The notes below the pieces were generated by a model that was not told the origin of the DNA, made no database searches, and saw only the letters and a list, made by a program, of their open reading frames with translations. Positions 32,330 to 44,351 of a DNA stretch of 64,000 bases are shown piece by piece. Position 1 is the stretch's first letter, and every line of letters begins with the position of its first letter. Origin of the DNA: Calvatia gigantea (lineage: Eukaryota > Basidiomycota > Agaricomycetes > Agaricales > Lycoperdaceae); assembly GCA_025093985.1 (NCBI GenBank), contig JACAAK010000004.1:2666001-2730000 (forward strand), in the 5' to 3' direction. The translations under genes and the position numbers were made by a program.

Positions 32330-35300
32330 TCATTTAGTGCTTTTCTCAGCAGGGGCAGCATACGGATTGACGCTATAGACCTTGATGACCGGAGGACTCT
32401 TGGCTAAGTCCGCAGTGATGATAACCTACATAAAATGTCAGCCGTGTTCAGGATCTGACCGTTTACAATACTTACAGGAACAGTCATAAGCTCGCGGATG
32501 TCCTGGATCTTGTGTCCCGCAGGGCTCATCCGGAGTCCCTCAAATTCGGGCTTGACTTTGGCCATGGAAAGTAATCGTTGTTTGGAAGTTTCCTGAACGA
32601 CTTCATCAGTGTTCCTTCCAAGTACAATCTCATCGTCATCGTTGTCGTCGAACAACGCATTCTCGTCATAAACCGAACGAGAAGCGACTTCCATCTTGAC
32701 CGCGTGCTGTTCCGCATTCTGCTTGACCTTCTTCAGATGTTCGTCGTCGCTATTTTCAGCCAACCATGTTATCACATCACGATCGGACCAGTAGATCTGC
32801 AACGTGTGCGTATGTTCGTCGTAAACGTGATTCTAGAGCATCAAAAGTCAATTTCCAGGGTATCACTTGACCTCGAAAATGAAAGTACTCACGTCGATGG
32901 GCATCTGGTCCACGTGAACACGCTTCTCAATGCCAAACTCAGGTACCAGGACGTCGAAGGCAGCGTCAAGAACATTGATAACTTTAGCTTGACGGATCAC
33001 TGGACCATAACGAATGGGTGAGGTCGGAGATGAGAACGCAAAGGAACAAGTGTGCTGATTGTTCCTGCGCAAGAGTCGCGGAGTCACGTTTGCTGTGTGA
33101 ATGATGAGCACAAATTGTACTAGGTGTTGGTCGCTGCTCGGCCTACATGTTACACTGCTGCGCCACCTTAGCCACTGCATCTCGGTCCATCGTGAACTTT
33201 ATATCGGCTGGTGAAGAGATTAATTCCAAATGTGGTCGGGAGCAACAATAAAACAAAACCTACCACCTCCCTGAAGAACAGCATCAAGTTGGCGATGGAC
33301 GAGAATATCGGCGTAGCGACGGATCGGAGAAGTGAAGTGCGTATACAAGGGTTGGTTCAGAGCATAATGCTGATATTTCGCAATGTCTAACATCCCAGCA
33401 CAGAAGTATTTGGCGCGTTGGGTAGCCTTGAGTGAGAGCAATTGGAGGAGTTTGCTCGCAGTAGGATCCGGAATCACACTCAATGACTTCATGAGAGCAC
33501 CGGCAGACGAGATATCCATCTGATAGCCAAGGCGTTCCGCCCGATTCACGAAATTATTCTGGCATTAGGTCAGCGAACGTGTTGGTGGAAGGGGCATCAG
33601 CGTCACTACGTACGAGACGGCGCTCAAGGGGGCTATCATGTCGACGTAAAAGGGCTTGCTCAGGTAGGTGGACTGCAATGTGCTGCGCAACCGAGATGTT
33701 GGCCAACAGCATTAACTATCCTGGGTGTCAGCTTTGGCCTCTTGTCCTAGCCTAATTTGCTCACCTCCTCGACCAGAATATTCGCATCGTAGATTTCATA
33801 CTCACCGCAATCCAGGGGTAAACCATTATCATCAAGCCGGAATTTCAAGCGAGGCGAGTCAACCTTGAGAGCGCCATTGCGGAACCTCTCATGACGGAGG
33901 TGTTGTGCCAAGTCAAACAAGACCTTAATATCAAGGCTGATGTCACGAGCGTCATGCTCAAGAACGACAGGTATATCCCCCAGGGGCTTCCCATCAATAA
34001 CATTTTGAGCATCAAGGTACGAGATTTTGGCAGAAGACCTAAATCGAAAAATAAGCCAAGATATTTTTAGGAATAGATGTAATGCAATCAGCTTACTTGA
34101 TTACAGTCTTTCCAAACCACTTCTTGATAATCTTGGCTTCCTTTGTCATTGTGAAAATAATTGAGAAAGCAAGACGCTCTTGGCCTGGAAGGAGACTGCA
34201 CAACTGTTCGCAGAGCAAAGGAGGCAGCATCGGAACAGTCCTCTGAACCAAGTATACACTAGTGGCCCTCTTGCGAGCGTCACGGTCCAAAGCCGTGTTC
34301 GGCTTAACGAAGTAGGAGACATCGGCGATGTGCACGCCAACGTCATAAGTACCATCTTCATTGACTTTCACCGACAAAGCATCATCAAGGTCCTTGGCAG
34401 TTTCAGGGTCGATGGAGAACAGCCTCTGCTCACGCAAATCCAAGCGGGTCCGGAGTTCATGCTCAGGAATACTAATCGGGTATTGGCAGATATCAGTTAT
34501 TGCCACCGTTCTGAGATCGACGATCGACTTACGTCCAGGGCACCGGGGGGATACACTTGAGAACGTTGTCGGAGAACTCCTCCGTGGGGAAGTTGCAGTC
34601 TTTGAGAAGAGCGCTGGTTTCAACTTCAATGTCGCCAATGGGTCCGAGTTCTTCGACAAGGGTTCCAAAGGGATGGAGGGAACTGATAGGCTAAGAAGAG
34701 AATTAGCATCCGTTGTATTCACAAGTCGCAGAGGGGAAACGTACGTGGCGTTTGATGCAAGCAACAAAGAGTTTGTCGGCATACGCCTCGGAATTTTGGA
34801 CAAAGTCGGGAGGGGCTTGCTCGGTGGGGATGGCAATAAGAGGAACACGTTTGTCCGTAGGCTTGAACCAGACGATTTTGGGACGCTCAATGGGCCCGCG
34901 ACGAGGCTCCTCAGCGCGATCACCCTCTCTCTCGCGTCTTTCGGCCTCCTGCTTCTCCTTGGTAGCGGCGGAAGATGGTCGAAGTAAGCCCAGGGTACCA
35001 GAGAACAACTGGCCAGGCATGCGCTCAACAACAGCAACAACATGGCCGGCAAACTGAGGCTTGACTTCATCAGTTACTCTATCGGCATGGTTAATGAGAA
35101 TTCTGATGAATGGTAATACGGACATACTCTTCGTCCTCAAAAAGCATCAGGCCTTGACCTTCAACTTCAACATCATCCTTCTTCTTGTCATCCTTACGGC
35201 CAACCTTGGAATCGTATGCAGCGTTCTCTTCCTTTTTCCTCTTCTTCTCCTCCTTTTCCTTTTTAGTTCCCCAAACTTCGTCAACATCAAGAAGTTCGAC

Positions 35301-37305
35301 CGCAACGATGTCACCCTCCAATGCGCGGTTACGGTCCTTGGAACCGCAAATGTAGATATCCGCATCAAGGACCTCGGTCGCAACGTAGGCATCAGATCTA
35401 TTCCTCTTGTTGACGCGTAGGATGCCAACAACTAGCTTCCCTGCGGCAAGAAGCGGGGGAAGCGAAGCTTGAGGAAGATATGGAGCGAAAAGGGACTTGC
35501 GCTGAGGTTGACTCGCTTGCTGTTGAAGCTGGTTCTGAAACTGCTGCTGTTGCTGTTGCAAAAGGTTGATCCCTCCTAGGCCGAGGCCCATCATATTCGC
35601 AGCCATCATGTTTGGGAGCATATTGGGAAAACTGAACGATGCCATCTTGTGGTGGTGGCCACCCGCGGCTGCACGGAATTGCTGTAAGCTTTGAAGCTGA
35701 GCTTGAGCTTGGGCGAGATCAGCCGCGAAGGCATTGTTGTTTTGGACACCGCCTACACCGCCATCTGCAATTTATAAGTGGAACTTGATTAAATCTTAGT
35801 GAAAGGGCTCACTGATCCGCCAAGTAGAGTCTGCTCGAGAGACTTGTCTTGAATGACCGCCATTGAAAGTAGTAGGTGGTGCGAAGCCGTCGTCAAAACC
35901 ATCCTGACTTGAAGGGAAAGCGAACGTGTTAGATCCTGTACCTCCTTGGCCGCCAGGATTCTTATTGACAACATTGACGCTGTGCCTACGGCCGTGACCT
36001 CGGGGAAATGTCTGGGGTTGTCCATCAAGTCCAAGGTTCAGATTTCCGAGGCCGCTAAATTGACCCATGGGGTTGTGAAAATTGGCGCCGGGACCAGCCG
36101 CTGTACTTTGAACCCTCCTGTGAGATCCACGACCCAAGCCAGGCGTTTGGAGCGAGAGAACTGATCCTGTCGCAATCTGCTGTTGATACAATGCCTGTTG
36201 CTGTTGCTGAAGCACTTCGATTTGCTGCTGGATGGCGATCTATCAAAGACATAAGTTGGCTACGGGAATCAATAGTAAGAGGCGCACCTGTTCGGCCATA
36301 ATTCCGGTGATTTCGCCATTCTCTGCTTTTCGCTGAGGAACATCAGGTCCAGAAAACTCGCTTGAAAGGCCTTGGGACTTGTTGTGGGAACTGGAAGCCA
36401 ACATCCTCTTCCGTGATGGGAGGGCCGAGTGGAGTCCGCTTACGCGCACCAAACATGAAGCCAGGTGCCAACTGGGGTCGACCAGTCGGTCCAACATTGT
36501 CTATTTGTTCTTGTTGTTGGGCGGCTAGCGCAGCAAAGCGAGGGGCTACGAAGCTTTGGGACTGTGAGCGTGGTTGGTGGGTTTGTTGAATGGGAAAGCG
36601 CTCAGGAATTTCTCCAGCTTCGTAAGACCCATTACCATCTTCCTCGATGGTGGAATCGAACTGAGGGGAGAAGGAATTGAAATTCCCAGAAAGCGCAGAG
36701 TTTCCCAGAGACGCGGCCTTGCGGTGCTTTTGGTCCATGAGTGTGCCACCATAGGACGGCGCTCCAGGCTGGAAAATGGGCGCATTGACGGGCAGGTTGG
36801 TGGACAGGTTGGTAGGGTTCTGGGAGGTGGGGCCGAAGGTAATCGGAGGTCCAGTCGCCTGTTGATTAGGAGACGTAGTCTTTAAGTCCGCGATGAGGTT
36901 CTGGAGAGATGAAAGAGCGCTGGATTCCGTGCTTTGTGGAGCAGGTGAGCCAGATGTTTTAGAGCCGCCCGAATTGGTGTTTCGGACGGGTTGGGAGGCC
37001 GATGGTCCCTTGCGGTGATTATTTCGATTTCCTCCAGATTTGCTGCGCTCCGGCTTCTTCCCGTTCTCGGTTGCCTTCTTGGTAGTCGTGTCAGAACCGG
37101 ACTCTGGGACAGGCGTACCACCGGAAGGTTTCTTGTTGCTGCTGCGGGAAGAAGGCCTAGTACCAGCCTGACTGGTGGTGCCTGTAGATTTAGAACCGGT
37201 GCCAGGGCCGTTCCTCTTGGAGACGCGATTACTCCCTGTACCGGAAGGTTTCTTCTCATCCTTCTTGGCAGGAAGTTGGATTTGCGGCGTAATATCATCG
37301 GTCAT
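32330..37305 (-). CDS. SSD1: Ssd1-type RNB-domain protein (Dis3L2 branch) with intact catalytic aspartates
   Basis: Ssd1 binds cell-wall and other mRNAs and controls their translation and fate; it belongs to the RNase II/Dis3L2 family. The N-terminal 500 or so residues (from 37305) are disordered and rich in Gln, Ser, Gly and Asn, with a poly-Gln stretch near 35530-35570. Ssd1-specific sequence follows: [40 protein letters not shown] and [17 protein letters not shown]. The RNB domain has [31 protein letters not shown] and [19 protein letters not shown]. The C-terminus has RELMTVPV joined to [20 protein letters not shown] (stop 32330). Yeast Ssd1 has lost the active-site aspartates; here all four positions carry Asp (34410-34381), so the protein may be a nuclease. 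There are many short introns. Confidence 0.93.
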
Positions 37306-37822
37306 GTCGTTCGTAAAGTATTTGAGACGAGATATCGATTACTGATTTGAGTTGCTTTTCTTTGAAATTTAAGTTTCAATTGACAAGAGTCCTGTTTGAG
37401 GCACTGTGTGAGCGCGTTCCACAAACAATAACACGTTTCTAGATTGGAACATACCTAGAAGTTGGTTTGTGGTCTGTGTTGGATGGCTTTGCCCTGCGGG
37501 GCGAGTGGGACGAAAGAATGCGAGTGGGGGCTTATCGGTGGTGGTGGCGAAAATGAAGGACACTTGATGGTCACTAGCTCCTCCACGAGACAAGTGGACT
37601 GCCTGCTCTTCCCACGGTCCCCTTGCCACATCTCACACATGCAACAGTGTCAACTCCGCCCCTTTCAACTTTTGTGATGGCCGTTGACATGGCGCTCAAA
37701 TCCATACGGGAGTAATACATAAAATGGGTGTATTAAATGTAATAGAGGTATCATCATCCATGACTAGAAGGTGCGCTCTGGTCATCTGAGTAAAGCAACT
37801 TTAACATGAGTCTATCACTGAA
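37306..37822. other. Upstream region of SSD1 and 3' flank of IDH1 (517 bp)
   Basis: Same-strand spacer. It presumably carries the SSD1 promoter and leader. Frames on the minus strand here (for example 37369-37629) show no family resemblance. Confidence 0.5.
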
Positions 37823-39644
37823 TCACGCCTTAGCCAGCTTCTCAATGATCGCCGCTGTATACTCCTTAGTTGTTGCTTTCCCTCCCAAGTCTCCAGTGAT
37901 GGTCTTCCCTTCCGCGATAGTCTAGAGTCCAGGATATCAGACAGCGAACCCATATCGCCCGAGTTAGACCATACCGAAAGGGCAGGCTTGCTCAATCTTA
38001 CTGGCGTGCTCGTACAAGTTCATATGCCTGGGAAAATAAGTCTAAATCTACAACCCCGGAACAAGAGCGCCAAGTCTTTACCTGAGCATCATCAAAGACG
38101 ATAACAAAAGAGCCGTGGGGTTGGCGAGCCCTTTACCTAACGATAACCAAATCCAGTTAGGCGGAAGCTCGTCCAATTTCACGTTTTACCAACCTGCAAT
38201 GTCAGGAGCGGAGCCGTGTACGGCTTCAAAAATTGAAGCATCCTGCGTAAAAGAACGTAAAACGGTATAAAGGCACGTGGAGGAGATGCACCCACCCGAC
38301 CGATATTACCGGAAGGTGTAAGCCCAAGACCGCCAATGAGGCCCGCACACATATCCGAAAGAATGTCACCATACAAGTTGGGCATAACCATAACACGATC
38401 CCCGTATGGCTTTGGGTTGGTTACGATCTGCGAAAGGGTAAGCCGATGCGACAAACAAAAGAGGGGTACACGTACATTCAAACAAACTCGATCAAGGAGG
38501 TCCTCGTCATAAGCCACATCCGGGAAGTCTTTAGAAACTTCACGGCAAGCCGAGAGGAACATGCCATCAGACATTTTCCTATACACGGTGAGACGAAGAA
38601 AATGAAGGACCACAAGATACTGACATAATGTTCGCCTTATGCACAGCGGTGACACGCCTGCGTCCGCTCGATTGTGCATAATGGAAAGCGTAGCGTGCAA
38701 CGCGTTCCGACGCGTCCCAGGTAATGAGCTTAATGGATTGGACAACACCATCAATGACCTGAAGATCGAGCTGGTGAATGTCAACCGCAAGCGGACTCCA
38801 AACAGCTCACTTCATGTTCAATACCCGAGTATTCACCCTCGGTATTTTCACGGATGAGGACAGTATTGACATCGTCGTATGGTGTTTTGAAGCCTTTGAT
38901 GGAAATACAAGGCCGTACGTTCGCGAACAAGTTGAAAGTTCGGCGAAGTGTCAAGTTCAGGGAGACATGGCCCTTTCCAACTTGAGATCAAGTAAATGTG
39001 AGATGGACGCAAGGACTTAGGTAAGGAACTTCGACTGCTCACTCGGTGTGGCCAAGGGACCTGTTACGTTCATAGCTTGAGTAAAACCCAGTGAAAAATC
39101 GAGCGGTAACTACATACCCTTGAGTGCGACAGTGTTGCGCCTGACAGACTGAATCGCAGCATCAGGGATAACCGTCTTACCGCCCTTTAGAACAGGTGTA
39201 ACGCTGACTTCTTCCCATTGAATAGGAACCTGATACATCAGAGTTTATTGGGATGAATGGCATGAAACAAAGTGAACTTGCACTAGCAGCCGTGTAAATG
39301 TCTTTGATAGACTGGCTGATCTCCGGACCGATGCCTTGGGGAAATGGTGAACGACGAGCCAATATTTTTCCGAACCTTCCAAACTTACCATCTCCAGGGA
39401 TTAAGGTAACAGTATATTTTCCCTTTTCATTCATTTATTAGTTGCCTTCAGACAAGGTACACGTCGCGCTCACGTTAGGGCCCTTTTGACCAGCAAAAGA
39501 AGCTGTAGGAGCAGCAGAGGCATACTGGCGGAAGACCTAGGTAGTCGTCAGCAAAAGAGCACTGAGAACATCTGCTCTGCTTACGGAATTTCGCTTGAAT
39601 GCATTCTGCGCGAATCCGAGAAGAGGCCGGGACGTCGACAACAT
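37823..39644 (-). CDS. IDH1: NAD-dependent isocitrate dehydrogenase subunit 1 (mitochondrial)
   Basis: A subunit of the octameric NAD-isocitrate dehydrogenase of the TCA cycle. The start at 39644 gives a presequence-like N-terminus ([20 protein letters not shown], then [19 protein letters not shown]). After short introns comes [10 protein letters not shown] and [10 protein letters not shown]. Further blocks are [38 protein letters not shown]-type sequence around [46 protein letters not shown] and [20 protein letters not shown]. It ends [12 protein letters not shown] at 37823. The [13 protein letters not shown] block and overall plan favour subunit 1 over subunit 2. A CACGTG box is 77 bp upstream of the start. 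At least nine short introns are needed. Confidence 0.93.
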
Positions 39645-40066
39645 TTTGGTAGGAGACGAAAGGTTCGCGTTTCGCTCCGAGCTCGTCATCAATTTCAAAC
39701 TCTTCCTTCCGTTGATGGCGCACGTGAGCCATCTGCGCAAGGGAATGACAGTACTACTGGACAACTCAGAACCCTGGTCCTGCCATTCACCAGGGACTAG
39801 CAAGATAAGATGGTGTAATGGGAACTGAGAAACACTCCTGCTTGGTCTCCTCGGGAATGCGGAAGTTGTCTATTTTATAACAATAAATCGATAACTTAAC
39901 ATTCAGCATGAGATGTGGTCCCTCTATCTTGTCGGACAAGTGTGTGCTTTAATCCTGGGTGGGAGAGTTCCTTCGATGCGACGCGAGAAGCAACATACTT
40001 TTTGCACGAGGTCCAAAAGAAAGTAAAAAAGGCACAAAATGCGAAAGCAAAAAAGAGTGTAGCTCT
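39645..40066. other. Spacer between IDH1 start and VPS24 stop (422 bp)
   Basis: Holds the IDH1 promoter, including the CACGTG box at 39721-39726, and the 3' flank of VPS24. No gene is visible. Confidence 0.5.
39721..39726. promoter_or_regulatory. CACGTG E-box upstream of IDH1
   Basis: CACGTG in the context GCGCACGTGAGC, 77 bp before the IDH1 start codon. Confidence 0.4.
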
Positions 40067-40933
40067 TCAAGTACTGAGCAAACCATTCAGCTGTTCGCGG
40101 TACCTTTCCATGTTCCGCTCTGTCTCTTCGTCCTCTAATGCGGTCTCCGCAGTCTGTGTAAGAATATCCTGTTGAGCGTACCATCTTGAATATGAAATAT
40201 AAACCTCACCGGAAGCTCGGTGCTGACTGAACCAGCCTGGCCCAGTTTACCATCTGTCAGATCGAACAGGACCTTGTCTACTTCAGCATCAGCTTCCTCT
40301 TCCAACTCCTCATCATCCTCCATTTCCAGAGTATCCTCCAGCATTTCCTCTAATATACCTGCCTGCGAACGCCGTCAGCTCCTCAACGTGAATGTGACTC
40401 CATTAATCCGAACCTTCGTCATCTCCATGCTCATTTCTCGCATAGTTTGGCTAATCTGAGGCAGCTTGATGAGGGAATTCGATAGTTTCATGATTTCCGT
40501 GGATTTCTGTAGAGACCCTGTTACTTTCGCCATAGCTAATGCGCATCCTGTCAGTAACAGACGTCCAGGTTATAACAATCTCGTCCACGGACCTAATTGC
40601 TGAGCGAGCTGTGTTCCAATTGAGCCAAGTCTTGCTTTGCTTACAGAAAGCCTGTCCTTCTGCTTGTTGCTCCTCACAACCTCTTTAGCCAATATACGCG
40701 CAGACTTGACATCGCCCTTTGCAGCAAGCTGTTTGACAGTTACACGAGCCTTGCTCGTTGCGAGGTCTAACTGCAATCGAATCTTTAATACCTGCTGCGC
40801 TGGAACACCTAGACATTCCAACCTGCCTCATCTCCCTGTCCAAGTGTCGTTGTTCTGTCCGCAGCTTTGATTGCCATGCCCTAACTCGCTCCTCTGGTGT
40901 AGGTCCATAAAAGAAACGATTGATAGTCTGCAT
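40067..40933 (-). CDS. VPS24: ESCRT-III subunit Vps24 (CHMP3)
   Basis: An ESCRT-III protein of endosomal sorting and membrane scission. The start at 40933 reads MQTINRFFYGPTPEERVRAW, followed by the basic helix KLRTEQRHLDREMRQ. Helical segments KIRLQLDLATSKARVTVKQL, DVKSARILAKEVVRSNKQKD and SLQKSTEIMKLSNSLIKLPQ follow. The acidic C-terminal half contains MEMTKAGILEEMLEDTLEME and EVDKVLFDLTDGKLGQAG, which mark the CHMP3/Vps24 branch. It ends with the MIM-like helix ERNMERYREQLNGLLST at 40067. Four or so short introns interrupt it. The spacer 40934-41283 upstream contains no visible gene. Confidence 0.9.
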
Positions 40934-41283
40934 ATTGAATACGAAGGTGGTGGGTTTTGATGTAAAGCTCACCCCAGCACAGGTCGTATTTGTTGATAAC
41001 ACTGCTTGGCAAACAATGACTTGCCCATGCCTCCGAACCTGGCTCATCAGTGGCAGAAAGGCGGGCGACCAGTCCCACCCCTGCCGAAACATACAACAAA
41101 TAACTACTACCTAATGGACAACAAAAATAGTCATTAAAATAATCCTCAAAGGACAGGAAGGTTATACATTAGAAAACTGGTGTTAATACAAACAAGCATT
41201 AATCGTTGAGAGTCAGCAGCTTGCCCAAAGAGGGCGAAAATGGACCGCAATTAAAATACAAAGCAAGCAACCATTCACAAGTG

Positions 41284-44154
41284 TCAGTGACCTCGCGGAA
41301 TCTGGTTGACCAAAGTCTCCCAATAACTCCAATCCGATCCGTCCAACCCCGTCAACAAGCGAAGATCTGGGGCAACTGTGGTATTCGTGCTCGCCATCCA
41401 CGCTGGAAAATCTCCGCCTGGCCCAACCCAGGGCGCCCCGGTCGACGCATCAACAGAAGCATTACTGATGGCTTCGACCCAGTGATCCAACAACGATTGG
41501 GCCGCATTTTCCTCGTCAGCCTGGGGGCTGCTAGAATTCGTAGGAGAGTTTGCATGATCCTGTGACTGTAAACGTTGGAAAGTGGGCGACTGATTCATGT
41601 GTTGGCCGGGGGCTGGGACTGGAGGTGACCGGGGAATGGACTCGCCCATCCCAGTCGAGGGGTACAACTTGTTGGACGACACGGACTTTTGGAGACTGAG
41701 CAAGAGCTGCGCCTGGTTCTCAGGTTTGCTGGAGTCTGAGGTAGCTGAACGACGGGATTCCACAAGAGATTCAACTTGCGAAGCCTTATTCCTGAGAAAT
41801 TCTATTGTTTTTAGTTCACGCCGGGTTGTTTCGTCCATCTCATGCATTCCTTCGTGGTCCTTCATGAAACCATCCAGGATAGCGCGCATTTGATCAGAGT
41901 ATTTGCCTTTCGGCTCAAGGATGAAGTAGAACCCGCTAATCATTGCTGTTTGGAATTCTCGGTATGCGTTGCTAAGCGAATCTCTGGTCTCCTTCGGTAC
42001 GCCTGCCTTGAAGGCTTGCCTTATTTCATAGTCCTTGAGAGCAGACTCGAAACATGCTGCCCGGGATCGCGAGAAACGTTCCGAACTGAGCCGCTTGAGG
42101 AGGTATGGCCTATGAAGGCTTACCCTAACAAAGAGAATCTCCGTAATCAGGAGGAACCTATGAATAGGGATAAAGGGATGCGCTTCATCGAGGCTTGTAT
42201 CAGGAATAAGCGCATAATGGGGTGGTAGATTCTCGATGAATTTCAGCACTTCGTCGTCGAGGGCCATTACTTCCGAATAGTGGCTCTTCTCGCGGATTTG
42301 TTGAAAGTGATGTACCATGCGACCAATGATAGATGCGAGATTGTGCCGAAGAATGACGAATGTCATTGGGGTGGGCGTGGATAACGGCAAGGATTCATAG
42401 GCAGATGTTTGAAGGGATGCATCGTCGATATTCGACGGTATTTTGGTTGAGGTATAATCGTCTTGAATGGCATTGGGTCTGCCCAAAACTAGGGCATATG
42501 AGCGGTCGGCATGGTATAGATAGGACCTGTGGTGAATTAGTTGATGCTCATGACAACACCAGATAAAAGAATCACCATATCCGGCGTCGGTATTCAACGC
42601 GGGGCGGTCCCATGCCCTAAATTCGTATGAGGATCAACCGTACAGAGCTTTGTTTATTACTCACCATAGTTGAGCCATCTCGGTGTAAGCCTAACGCTTG
42701 AGCCGTCCTAACAGCAGCCCCAAGTTGACTCCAGCATTCAGTTATCCGGCGATCAAAAGTGAGGAAGCGGGCACTCTAAAATAAACAATATCAGCAACAG
42801 ATGAAAGGAGGTGGACAGATAAGTTACCAATAGCCGAGTGAGCACAATATCTAACGAGTCGGGCTGAATGGCAGCTGCTATCAGTAAAGATCGGCGAGCT
42901 AAGGTTTTCCTGTTAAGTATGGGCATTCAGTAGCATAGACTAGACTCACAAGACCAATAATATCGAAGCGACGTGATTCTTCTGCTTCGCACATCGCCAC
43001 CGATACTTTCGGGAGAGAGGCGGACGGCAATAGCCAGCACAACGAAAAGGAGAGGTAGAAAGCGAACGTCATTGGGATTGGTCGCACCAATCCCGTCGCG
43101 GCCGTGAGCACAGATTGAGGCGTAGGCGGCACGGAAGTCCTTCTCTGACACAGGATAACGAGTCCAATTGCTGGATGGGGAGGTTAGAACCCTCGCTCTT
43201 AGCGCCGGAGGTCACATACATTGAAGTAAAGTAATAATTTATAAGAACATCCGATACCCGTTGAGGGGGCAGTTCCTGCAAGAGCTCGGAGATTTTGTGG
43301 GGGGAGACACCACATTCTTGAACTAAAGATTTGAGGTTATCAGCGGCAGAGGGTTCGAGGTCATCCTCGATGACCTCCATTGATGGCTTAGACGCTGATG
43401 ACGATTGTCCGTTCAAGGTGCGAGAATCATTACCAGGGCTTGTACCGTTGGGGTCTGCTAGACTGGGCACATATTGCAGCTGAAAACATTAGATGTATGA
43501 AGGGCTGGGTGGGAAGGGTGATTATAATACCTGTTCAAGAACAGTTCCCGGAGCCACACTGCCAGACGCACTGTTTCCATACCACTTGCCGCTCTGAAAA
43601 GTTCCGCCACTGGGATCCTGGTCATCTGGTTGGGAGCGATTGTCGTCATCCCCGACCGATGAAGAACGAGGACGCTGCAAAACATCGGAACCAAGGTGCG
43701 CCGCGCTACCCAACCAGAATTGAGGTAGAGCAACTTCAATGATCTGTTCCAATCTAGCGATGCGCGCGTTGAGGTCGTGGTCAGCCTTTCCTGGAGTGTA
43801 CGCTTTACAGAGCTCTGGGACCCTGCGAGCGACGCACTGAGGAAACCTAAGTGCAAATTCCCTTGAAGATAGTGGTGTGACTGACATGAGAGCAAGGTGT
43901 CTGACGGTCGCACTATAACAAGGAATAAGGTTCTCAGTCCTACATATTCAGAGAAGGAGTTACCTTCTGTTTGCGGCGATGACACTCCCCGCAAGAGAAA
44001 CTGGAGCATATCAGAGAAACGGAGGAGGTAGGGGGACATCGTGTACCAACCTCACTCTCGTTCGCTGCTTTTTCGACAACTGTGAATTGTCATCGTCAAG
44101 TTTCTTGCGTTTTGCAAGGGCGGAAGAGTGATCCGACGGCTTCGCCGTTAGCAT
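41284..44154 (-). CDS. Zn2Cys6 fungal transcription factor with fungal-trans domain
   Basis: A fungus-specific regulator. The start at 44154 gives MLTAKPSDHSSALAKRKKLD and a basic region before the binuclear zinc cluster. The cluster reads CGECHRRKQK, CDRQTPCSHC and VARRVPELC across two introns, giving the spacing C-x2-C-x6-C-x5-C-x2-C-x8-C. A coiled-coil-like dimerisation segment follows (NARIARLEQIIEVALPQFWL). The central fungal_trans domain includes CWSQLGAAVRTAQALGLHRD, SFIWCCHEHQLIHHRSYLYH and SYALVLGRPNAI. The C-terminal part is Ser/Gln-rich with helices and may activate transcription. The target genes are unknown. It is divergent from MED17, with 197 bp between the starts. Confidence 0.9.
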
Positions 44155-44351
44155 TGACGAAGGGAGAGGAGGAGGAGATAAGATGCAATAAGGCTATGGA
44201 GCCGAGCGCTGGCGTTTGACTCAGGTGGTGACCTGGATTGCTAAGAGGAACCTGACAGATGCAATGTTCCGGTGATCCGAGAACAAAAAGATTCATTTGT
44301 TTAGAATCAACTGCTGCCCTCGTGGACCGCCCTATCAATATACTACTCCTC

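Noticed and set aside
34361..34987. 208-codon plus-strand frame
   Set aside because: It is antisense to the SSD1 RNB-domain exons, whose protein match is unmistakable.
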